A stretch of 24,870 nt of DNA from positions 15,945-40,814 of the forward strand of contig NW_019091814.1 in assembly GCF_001949145.1 (NCBI RefSeq). The letters run 5' to 3'. This DNA is from Acanthaster planci. Its lineage: Eukaryota > Echinodermata > Asteroidea > Valvatida > Acanthasteridae. The translations under genes and the position numbers were made by a program. The number at the start of each line of letters is the position of its first letter. Position 1 is the stretch's first letter. The notes beneath the pieces are model-generated. The model saw nothing but the letters and a program-made list of their open reading frames with translations, searched no databases and was not told where the DNA came from. This document shows positions 1 to 10,900 of the stretch, piece after piece.

Positions 1-787
1 ACTCAAAGTACCCAAGGGCTCAACCCTTTAAAGAATTCCACTACAGCGACATTGGGAAAAATATCGAGGGTTGGGGTGATTCCGCCTATGCCCTTCCAGG
101 GGGGGATTCAGTTTTGTTCTTGCCATTTAGGTTTGGTTGTTTGAATTAAGTACACCATCCCCTGAATTCGATCGAAACGTTCTTGAAATCGATCGAACAG
201 ATTTATTCAGTCCTTTTGTAATTTACGTGATCACTCGTTGAGAGGAATTCCAACGAAATCCAACGACATCAACTGGACAAATGTTTTTAAAAATCAACCA
301 ATGATCATTGGAAATGAGCAGCTACTTAATTAGTTTCACAGAATGTACTCATTCTAATTGTTTCGAGACGAAGTATAAGTTAACGTTGTCTATAACATTT
401 TATGAATTTAAACCAAAAAGATTGAGCGGAAAGCCTACAACAGCTTTGAAATTACAAGCTTTTAAAGTTTGGAATTAGTTTCACAATAAGATTTTGTTGT
501 ATTAATCACCTGTCAACATTTCCAAACATATAAGCCTAAATAGAGTTTCAATTTATCAGTTACACGATAAAGATGTATTCTATGTATGAACCTAATAAAG
601 AAAGTTAAGCATTCGTGATGTGCAAATACAAATTTAATTCGATATCAGACTTGCGATTCTATAGAGTCTTGAACTTGTCATATCATGACATTATTTTTAC
701 CACGGCACTCATAACCTTTATCAATAATAATGTTGTATCTGCGTGATCGTATCCGTGGGAATTAGTTTGCACTTTACTACACTGCAG
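1..787. other. Upstream noncoding DNA, no gene seen
   Basis: This is AT-rich sequence with no open frame that looks coding. A short word, CGATCGAA, occurs twice close together near 168-205. I recognise no repeat family or RNA gene here. Confidence 0.5.
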
Positions 788-805
788 TCGCTAGATGGCG
801 CTATT
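788..805 (+). promoter_or_regulatory. CTCF-like binding motif
   Basis: The sequence around 790-803 contains CGCTAGATGGCGCTA. This fits the bilaterian CTCF core (CCASYAGRKGGCRS) at 12 of 14 positions, with mismatches only at the first and third bases. It lies about 1 kb upstream of the secreted-protein gene, where an insulator or loop anchor would be plausible. Seen: the motif. Inferred: binding. A single motif match can be chance or part of an unrecognised repeat. Confidence 0.35.
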
Positions 806-1782
806 TGAAAACTTTTGAAGAACACCCACGGTGTAGCGTCTTTAATGCTCTGTGGATGAAATATACTTCTACGGGCCAACATTACATGTCCACAAGGTCT
901 TTTACTATGTATATGAACTACACGCCCTGTTCCCTGCACGGAATGATGAATTTGAAAGCTGACAAGTGGCGTATCCACATTCCGGGTCCAGGAAAGGGGC
1001 AAAATCAGATTATTTTCTGCAAACAACAGTCCTTTTTTAACCGTAAAGGAATCGTCATGGCCACCTCCCCGAAATTTGGTATTACCATTTGCTAGGGCTT
1101 TCAGTTAAACAAAAATGCAGTAGATCTAGAAGGGTAATTTTCCCCCTTTCCCCCCCCCCCCGCTGGATATTAAAGGCACCCAAACTTTTTAATTAGTTCC
1201 CAGATAACAAGCTGGGGAGAGATAAGTAACTCCTCCCACAGCGAGATACCACGTTGACAAACATTTTGCATGTGGCCAGGACAAGCTTTCGTGATTAAAA
1301 TCATTACCAATGTTGGGTACAAAGAGTCAGGTGATCAGTAGGTTTCCATTAATGTGCGCCAGTATATCTGAGTCCGTGCACACCCTTTTCTTTTTTTTTT
1401 GTTTTTTGTTTTGTTTTGTTCTTTGCTTTCTTTTCTTTTCACATTTCTGGGCGTTTCGGCTACCTATTATACACCATGTGACGAGAACACGTGTTCCTCC
1501 AAGAATCAGGCGTATTTGACGAACTGTAGAGTGGGGCATCTGCAATGATATTTGGTTCATTGGCATAAGGCTGCATGCTCGTAATTGGATGAATTTTACA
1601 TACCAGAATCACACCTAGTGTTTGCTGACCAATGGCCGACCCTCTGTCATAGTAGTATTCACGGCAAGGGCGGAGTTAAATAACAGCAAAAAGCCTTAAA
1701 TGCCGACAAACTACCAACAATCGGGCACTAGCATTTTCCATCTTCACGACGCTACCAAAGTACCGAAACTTTGTAGTATAAT
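806..1782. other. Upstream noncoding DNA with homopolymer tracts
   Basis: Two overlapping opposite-strand frames near 721-1095 look like shadows of unrecognised sequence rather than genes. A run of 12 C lies at 1150-1161. A T-rich, G-interrupted pyrimidine tract lies at about 1384-1440. The last 150 bases should contain the proximal promoter of the downstream gene, but I see no clear initiator. Confidence 0.45.
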
Positions 1783-1790
1783 TATAAAAG
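1783..1790 (+). promoter_or_regulatory. TATA box of the secreted-protein gene (candidate)
   Basis: TATAAAAG, flanked by AT-rich sequence on the left and CTCGC on the right, is a textbook TATA box. It starts only 27 nt before the ATG at 1810. Normal TATA-to-start-site spacing of about 30 nt would put transcription initiation at or just after that ATG. Either the 5' leader is almost absent, another start site is used, or the motif is fortuitous. Confidence 0.4.
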
Positions 1791-1809
1791 CTCGCTAGTG
1801 ATCACCAAG

Positions 1810-1902
1810 ATGAACACGCTTATTGTGTTTGCCTCTTGCTGCCTACTGTTGAGTCTGCAGGCGGCCGGTTCTCCATTTGGCTACGACGAGATTCACTCAA
1901 TG
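1810..1902 (+). CDS. Exon 1: signal peptide
   Basis: The exon has 31 codons, starting at an ATG in good context (ACCAAGATGA). The peptide begins MNTLIVFASCCLLLSLQAAG, a typical signal sequence, followed by SPFGYDEIHSM. The donor is ATG|gtaagc, phase 0. The open frame extends upstream to 1798 only through a GTG, so the ATG at 1810 is preferred. The last codon is itself an ATG (1900-1902) and would be the first start codon if transcription began at the position predicted by the TATA box. Confidence 0.88.
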
Positions 1903-4900
1903 GTAAGCTACTATAATATGAGGAGGATCACTATTGAAATCGTGGCAAATTCATTACTTGCAGTTACTTTGAATTCCCTCTCTTATACCTGACGCCTTGT
2001 CTGAGTTCGTATGTTGTTTGGATTCGCATGACTGAATTATATGTAAGTCAGTCCATACTTCCGTATAATTATGCGGGAGACTCCATGCATGAACCAGCAG
2101 GTATTCTATACCCTCGATGTATTCACGTGCTTTTACATCTTTATGTTGGAAATAGGGCCACCATCGACACTCGCGGAGATGCGTTAGGCACGAGGGAGTT
2201 CATTTTGTGGGAACAAATTTGCGGGTGGCAAACGTCTTTTGATGGCGCAAAACAATTGGGCGAGGCTACCTTCGGGGGCTTTCCACGCGCTTTTTTGAAG
2301 TAATGGAAATGAAACAGACTAAACCAATCGGTTTTCCCATTATTTTATTTTTTTCTTATAAATTTGAGCTCCTGTGATGAGGGCATTTCCCTGTTGCCAC
2401 CCCAACTTACCCCGCTTCTGCCTTAAATTCGCATTTCGGTTGGTTTATTTTAAGCTTTTTACAGCATTTGTTTCTTCCCCTGCCTCCGTGTCTTTCGTAG
2501 CAGACACATTGATATTTTCACAATTTGACAGACATGTTATGCCTAATGCTTTCATAACATTCGACATGAATGTTATGGTTACATGGTCTTGGAAACGCTT
2601 TAAGGACGTCTTTATGACATTTAAGAGAACGTTGGCGAACTGTCTTTGCTATGTTTAATTAACATTTTGTTCAAAGATGAAACTGATGTGTTCATGGCAG
2701 TATTTTCATTTTATAAAGGATGTTATAGCGATATGGTCTTGCAAACATTTTTATGACATTTGTATGATTTTTGTACGAAATGTATGAGCAATGGTTTTGT
2801 TGATGTAGTACTAAAAAATCAAAATAACGTTTCATGATTCTATCAGCGTACTGAACTTCACACCTTGTTCACCTCCCAATCCACGTGAAGCTTCATTGCT
2901 GTCTTAATTTCCCACTTGTTCCTGCAACGAATGAATCCAAGACATTACATCCACCACCGTATCCTGAAATCAAAACACATAAGTTAATTCGCGATTGGAA
3001 GTATTTCAGGGTAGATAAACGCCTGTGATGCGCCACATCTTGCTGTATGGATCTGGATCGTATTTATGTATTGCTATATCATTGTCCATCTTAGTCACAG
3101 TAACCACGGAAAGAAAATTATTGTATTGCAATACTTTCCCTATTTAAGTCATTTTGTTTCTTTGAAACTATGAATCATCAATTTCTACATCTCTATCTCT
3201 ATTGAGTAAACTGAAACGTTTGGTTACAAAAATGACAGATTTGCAACAACGCTTGATAACCACGTCCACCTAGGATCAATATGTAAAAGCAACATGTCAA
3301 AGCAACATTGTAATGGTAGTTTTGCAACATACCACATTGTAATAACGTCATTACACTGACAGGTGAACACTGTCTAACAACATCATCCAACAGTAACAGC
3401 ATTCATGTTAAGCATAGCTTTTTAAACATCCCTTGCATTTAAAATAACATTTTCATTGCATCAATTGAAAACTGATTTTATTTTTTACAAATTTATTTCT
3501 GCCCAAAGTTTTGGATGTTATTTCTGACTTCTGAACATATATGAATACTCTCATAGACCCAAACCTCGGTGAATTACATTAAGCTTTCTTTATATTTATT
3601 CAACGTCACTTACATCTAAAATTAGTGTGATTCAGAAGCATCATCGAAACATTTCAGAAACAAAACTACAATGTTAAAGTGATATTTTGAGAGCATCAGC
3701 ATACTTCGTTGATATTCCTTTTGAAATATGTCTGAAACGTAATTTCTGATTTTCAATAACAATTTATGACGTATGTTCAACGTATTTAAACGTCAGCAGT
3801 ATAGTTCAGCATAATCAAATATCCATGAAATGTTTCAATAGCGTTACAAAATGTTTGTATAATATTTGTATGATATTCCTGATCATGGTAGCTACAGTTT
3901 TGAAAGTACATTATGCCAACATCGCTTTCATTTTAACTTCCAACTATCGATAAAATGTTGTTACTATGATGTTTGAAAGAAACTGAAAACATCAAAAATA
4001 AGCAAGTTTTAAATATTAAAAGGTGATGTTGAAGTGAATTATTTAACCGTTTGTTTATACTCCGTTGATTCAAATATTCATAACACGTTTTGAAAGTGTT
4101 ACCAACACCGGTACATAACATTTCCTTGATATTTACTCAGCATTTTGGCTACTCCGCAGCAATACGAGTATATTGAATTTGCATCATTTGAGCCTTTCAG
4201 TGCCATACTATAATAACGTTTAAATAATGTTGAGAAAATATCACATTTTAAAAATTAAACCATTTCAAAGAATCGGTGGTGATGCTTTCGTCTATTCAAA
4301 GATTTATAACAGCTGAAATTTAAACATTTTAAGCACTGCTATGAATTCACGTGTAGATAACATTATCAAAACATTGGCGAACAAATCTTTATATAAACTT
4401 CGAAATGTCGTAAATAAAAATTTAGCATTGGTTGCTTTTCGCTGTAGACTCGGTTTCAGATATTTCTCTAAAACAATTACATAGCATCAATTTAATATGT
4501 CAGATTAATCTGGGCGCATTCACATACGTTATTAAAGCGTTTCTGTGCTTTGCATAACGTTTCTGTGCTGTAATTGAAATGTCATTTCAAAATGTTTTTG
4601 AAACAACAAAGGAAAGAGCTTCAAAGCATTAAGCACATACACAATGGGTCAACAAAATGGCCTCTACGCCCTAGTCAGTTTTTGCTAGTTTCTTAAATAA
4701 AAAAACAAAAACAAAAAACACAAATGCAATCAACCCCTGTTTTTGCCAATCTGTGTTCATGTTGAACAGCCTAATTTAGTCGATTTAAATGTCGTGGATT
4801 CCCCTTAGCTAGTCAGTCAGCGCGCAGCCCCCGTAAAAGTTGCTCCTTTCATTTGCTACGTATGCACGGCTGTCTGAATCATTCATATATAATAAGATAT

Positions 4901-7900
4901 GTAGTGGACTTTTCAAATTTGTATACCACCTTGTATCACCTTTAAGAATGGAATGTCTTTATATAAATGAACAGTTAAGATATCAGTCTCGTGTCCTTTG
5001 TAAAAATATAAATATCTGCAGTCTCTTTTGAAGGAAATTGGCCGTAAAACGTAGCCATTCGTGTGTAACAATGCGGGTAAAACGGTTTCAGTGGATCGAA
5101 ATCTGCGCCGGCAGAATTGTCTTGACGGCAGAAAGATAGAGATGTCATATATCATGCCAAACAATAAGTTTTTACTTTTCAAGTCGTTGCGAAACAGTCA
5201 AGTGCGCCCAGAATATTTGGTTATCGCAGGTTTAGACTTCGTGAGACTTCGTGAGAAAACCGTCGTATGTGTTTCGTGAAAGACTATCTGTAATTGGTCG
5301 ATTGACATATTCTCTCTAATACTGGCCAATCAAATGACACCAGAGATACGCGTAAATGTGTGTGACCGAAACCGGGAAGCCAGACTTAGCATCGAAGGAA
5401 ACCTAGTGAATGTTGGTTGTTTACTGGGGAACCAGTACAAATGCAAAAATGTAAACACTGCCGGGATTGCTGAGTGAGTAGTGCATAAAACTTTACAATT
5501 TTGATTGGCCCGGCAGCCAAGATGTTGGTATTAAAGGGATGTTTAATCATTTTCGTGAAGAATTGTAAGACTCAATTTTATCCAGTTATTGCGAAACAGT
5601 CAGGTGCGCTTAAAAAGAGGAGGCCTGCGATTTTCGTGAAAAACACTAAGCAAGTTTGCTTCCAAATACATTGTTGGGATATTGTTGGATCATCGCTGAA
5701 ACATAACTTTTCTGATAGTGAAAAACGTGAACTATCTACTCACGTAGCCATTTCGACCCAAGAATGAAGGAACGGATTTCCTGGCGGGTTGAAGGGACAC
5801 TGCTGTATTCTCGCTTTTTCTCGCGAGCTCCCATGTACTTGCGAGATCGTTTTTGCGTGCAAATGGAATTGCCAAAAATGCTCCCTAACGGAGGGCCTGA
5901 GCGTTGATTGTAGTAAACACAATTTTCGAGTCGGCTTTTGGCCAAGTCCCGCGTATAAACATCTCCACCACATGCCCCCATGGGAATACTTACACAGCTA
6001 AAGCCAAAGCTTGTCAAGGCTAGCCGAGGTCTGTCAAATTATCATGTCCAGCAGGTCAGCGGGCGAGTCTCTTCGACGTGGGTAGACGCATAAATCTGGG
6101 CTTTTTCCCTGGTGGGACGTGGAGCTTTGAATGTTCAAATCTTCAGACTTGATTTCTTGTAAACATCAAACACTATGTCCACTCTGTTGTGTTTACTACA
6201 ATAATTCACCACCTTTGGAAGGATGCCCTCTCTAGCAGAGATACCAAATATCTTAGAAGTACGTGGGGGTAAGGAGTTGATAAGGGCTGAACCATCAATG
6301 ATAATGGAGTCTTTCCCTGGCTTGCTGCCTGACTGTCGAATTTAGGCCAGCTGGGACTTCTGGCAAGCTTGAAGCCTTCCACTATCACTGAGGGAGGCAG
6401 GCGTGGACTGGTAATCGTGTTCAAAGTATTCATGTAAGTCACACTCTCTGGCCTGGCAAGAAAGGAACAATTGGCAGTCATCTTTTAGCACTTCCTCTTT
6501 TGACCTGCTAGTGCCCTGTCTGTGCTTGAAGGAAGAAGTGTTTGTTTTCTTGATTGGGTTATAATATGAACATTTCCCTTCATCCTCCAATCCGTCTAAG
6601 AAATAACTGAAACTTCTCCTTGACTCCCTGGAGATGTATACAAACAGATTTTGCAAGAGTTGGATCTGGGATGTTTTTTTGTGTCCAGTACCAGTAGGTC
6701 TGCTCACTCTTCTTGGAAAGTGTTACCCATCTCCTTTAACACAGTGAAGAGTGCTCCTACCTTCTCCATGACAGACATCCGGGCACTTGTCATTTGTTCA
6801 TGATGTTTGCTGCTGAGTGCAGTATCTTCCACGTCAGAAACAGCCTCCTATCCAGCACTACACGGCAGCCTCCTATCCAGCACTACACGGCAGCCTCCTA
6901 TCCAGCACTACACAGCTTACCTCAGGTCCAGCCACCATCCACCTCCGAAGGCGAAATAGTTGTGATTACTGCCTAAGTACCAGACGGTTGTACTTGGAAC
7001 GGCCACTATGCAAACCTGGCTCCTTGCCGACATCATAGTGATGCAACTACATTCTGAAAGTTGTCGTTTTAAATCGCAAAGCAATTCATAGTTCTGCACC
7101 ATAATGCTCAATCTCATCAATGATATGTTGATTCTCAGTTTCGATTTTTGTTTTCTATTTGCTTCAGTAACTAACAGTGTTGTCAAATAAAGGGTCATAT
7201 TCACCCTGCCCAACTGTCTTTCTGTCAAGCCGTTAATGTGTCTGTCTATCTGTTGCTCGATCCATCAATATGATTATTGTTTGTTTTGTTTTCAGTCCAA
7301 GAAATACACAGAGAAGTCTGAACCGGAAACAGGTAAGGTGTTACTTCATTAGTGTAAAGGTTTTCACTACAAAGGTTAGTTAAAGCCTCCTTTGTCAGAA
7401 CAATAACTTGATGGCATGGTTTGGAAGGCCCAAGGTGTTCATGGGGAAATTCCAATTGAACATTTGAAAAGATTTTTTAGTTTTAGGAAATGAAGCCAGC
7501 TTTTGTTTAGGACTTATATGCAGGTCAGCTTTAAATATATTAACGTATACATGTAAATTGTAGAGTATAGGTAATAGGTTTGCCACCCATTTGAACGATC
7601 ATTCCAACATAAAAAAATTACTCTAGTGTACTGTTAAAAGGACCGAATTCACCAAAACAATAGTGAAACGTCACCTACTTAGCCAATAATTTGGATGGAA
7701 TACTTCAAAAATTTTTCTTTCATATTTCCATTAAACAATAAGAAATCAGAATTGGCTTCAACAAAATATCAAAGATTTTCAAAAGAAAACTAGAGTTTTG
7801 TCATTTTGCAAGAGTGTGTTTAAGACAACCACAATGTCGAGGATGCTTCCACAAGGTTTAAATCCCGCTACACCGTGTTTAATTATCTGAAAAAAAAAAT

Positions 7901-10900
7901 GTCTTCCGTCATTAGGCTAATCGATTTCGGAAAACAAGTTGATTTCATGTGAAGAATGAATTTAACAAAGTAGCATCCCTGTATTTACCACGATCACTCT
8001 GGGACTCTTTGGTTTTACGCAATAACGCCATAACACCATCGAAGTATAATCAAATTGTTCGTAAAGCTAGGCAATCATCATCTAAATAATCCGAAAAAAT
8101 AAATGTGAAAAGATAATTACATCAAGTGGAACCAATGAGCGGCATGGTCAGAGCCCAACTTTAAATCACCCATGTTAATTCAAAATAAAGCTAAACAATC
8201 ATCGTCTAAATCATCCGAAAAAATTACTGTAAAAAAAGATAATTACATCAAGTGGAACCAATGAGCGGCATGGTCAGAGCCCAACTTTAAATCACTCATG
8301 TTAATTCACAATGTCATTCGACCGAAAACTGAATAGAAAAATAGTTTTCTGATGTCGAAAATGTTAGTGTAAATATTGATTTTACAAACTGATTTAAGGG
8401 GGAGAATCGACGTATAACTAAAGAAAACGTAAAACATTTCTGCAGGCTAGGGACATTCAACTTCATGCAAGTCAAGCATCGAAAGGAGTCGATATTCAGT
8501 GGTTAAACACGATCCTTTACAGAATCGAACGCTTTGTAGAATCGATTAGAATTGAAGATTGCGGAGACATTCTCCAGTGACTCCTTTGCGAGGGAAGGAG
8601 GAACGGATTCTGATGCACTGGCCCCATTTTTATGGGCGGCCTAGGGGCAAAATCAATTTTAAGAAAATAAGCAACTACGAGCAAATTGCATTTTCTTATT
8701 GAAACATTAAATAAAAAGGAAAAAAACGAACACCAAAACTACTTAATACAAACAAATTGCTGAAAAATTGAATAACAAAAATAAAAGTAATACGTCACTT
8801 AAATTAATTTCACCAAAATTAAACAATTACGGGCGAACAACATTTTCTTATAAAAAAATATAAAAATGTAAATAGTAAAACACACAAAAAACTCAAAAAA
8901 TTTATAAAAGAAATTATTTAAAAATACATTACCAACATTTGAAAACAATATGCCCCCAAAAAGTTCCCAAAATGAAACACTAAATCAAAATACGAAATAG
9001 TTGAAGTAAAAAAAAAGAAAGAAAAAACAAAACAAATTGTCCAAACCAAAAGTCGTCAGCAGTTTACTTCAATTTTTAACATTATTAATAAACCCTTTTG
9101 GCCGCAAATCAATAGACAAATTCTCAAACAAACTAACTTGGTTCCATCGTTGGGGGCGTCCTATACCATATGCAACCATGTGTAGGTGCGATTAGGCAAT
9201 GCCCATGATCGCGCAATCTTGAAGCGGTCTGTCGATCTTGCTGCTCAGTATTATTTGGTAAAAAAAAAATTGACATCAGCTAATTGCCCTTTGTTTCTAG
9301 TTAACATTTATGGAAGATTGTTTCACAAAGGGGAAGTAAAATTGGAGAATTCATGCAAAATATACTAATAGCGCAATGCGTTCGCGCGATGGTGCAGATC
9401 GACCGAGAGCGCCTAACACATACCAGTGCAGCATGCATACAGCTACAGGCAGGCGCAGCGCAGGCGGGCAAGGGCCGGGAGGATGTATAAGAAGGGGCGT
9501 AATCATACATGTCGCCTCTTTAAGGTTGGTTGAGTGGAGTACGGCTACCACCTTGAATTTCATTTTTTTGTTCCGGACTCTGTTCCCAGCGCCCCCAACA
9601 ATGGAACCAAGTTAGTTTGTTTGAGAATTTGTCTATTGATTTGTGTTGAGTTTGTTAAAAGAAACCCGGGCTGCCAAAAGGGTCAAAATCGGCCCAAAGA
9701 GTCAAAATTCATTTTACAAAAATTAAAGTATTGTACGGTAGAACCAAATTTGTTTTAAAAAGTTTCTAACGATTTGCGTCTAGCTTTGTTGTTAAAAATC
9801 AAAGAAACTGCTGGCGACCTTTGGTTTGCACAATTTGTTTCCTTTTTTTTAAAATCAATTATTTCGTATTGTGATTTACTGTTTTCATTTTAGGAACTTT
9901 TTGGGGGATATTTTTTCCAAATGTTGGTATTTTATTTTTAAATAGTATCTTGAATAAATGTTTTTGAGTTTGTTTTGGGCTTACTATTTACCTTTTATAA
10001 GAAGATGTTGTTCGCCCGTAATTGTTTTTTTTTTGTTGAAATTAATTTAAGTGACATATTACTTTAAATTTTTGTTAATTAATGTTTTAACAATTTTTTT
10101 TCTCAAATGGCTTTTGGTGTTTGTTTTATGTTTTATTATCAAATTTGTTTAATAAAAAATGCAGTTTGCTCGTAATTTCTTATTTTTGTTAAAATTAATT
10201 TTGGCCCTTTTGGCCGCCCTTAGGTTCCAGCCTATTGAATGTAGACGAACATCTGGCCTCCTAGGAAATGTCCAAGTACAATGGTGTATTCCACACCCTT
10301 TGTTGTTGGATGGCGACATATACGCTTTAGAACTCAAAATAAATATTTCCTACTTTATGTTATTTGAAAAGCATGACAATGCAATAATGGAAAATGTTAT
10401 CAAAATCACTCTACGATAGTGTTGTTAATCCATTCCAAAAGCTGCTATTTTAAGTTTTTTTTGTTTGTTTGTTTGCTGTGTACACACCTGTTGATAAAGA
10501 TTTCGAGTATAGGCCCTGTGTAGTTAATTTTGTGCCCTTACTGTCTTGTTCTTTTGTTCTCGCCCTAACCATTTATATCTTTAACAATGTGGCTTCGTCA
10601 CGGTGGGTGCAATGTGGACATCACCAGATTTGATGTTTATCTGTTGATAAAGAAAAAAAAAGTACACGAAAAAAGTGAAATAGACCTGTCGCACAATGAC
10701 GTCAAGCACTGTTTAATGCTGCACTTTCCTATGACAGGTGACGTGGAACACGATCCATCGAGCCCCACAGGAAAGCACATATAAAAACAAAGCGTGTTTC
10801 GGATCTATTCCGATCTACATTTTGGTTTTTGTTTGTGTTCTATTGTTAAAATTAATTTTGGACTTTTGGCCGCCCATATTTTTTTTGTATTCGTATGCCC

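Noticed and set aside
721-1095. Overlapping ORFs on both strands near the CTCF-like motif
   Set aside because: They overlap on opposite strands, have no recognisable domains and no splice sites that would join them to anything.
5907-6202. 16-bp perfect inverted repeat ATTGTAGTAAACACAA (5907-5922 and 6187-6202)
   Set aside because: The right copy lies inside the pseudogene coding sequence and similarity does not extend beyond the 16 bases, so it is probably chance or a tiny inverted duplication.
10159-10419. ORF with a signal-peptide-like start on the plus strand
   Set aside because: Its hydrophobic start is simply the T-rich outer end of the inverted-repeat right arm; the rest has no protein character or splice context.
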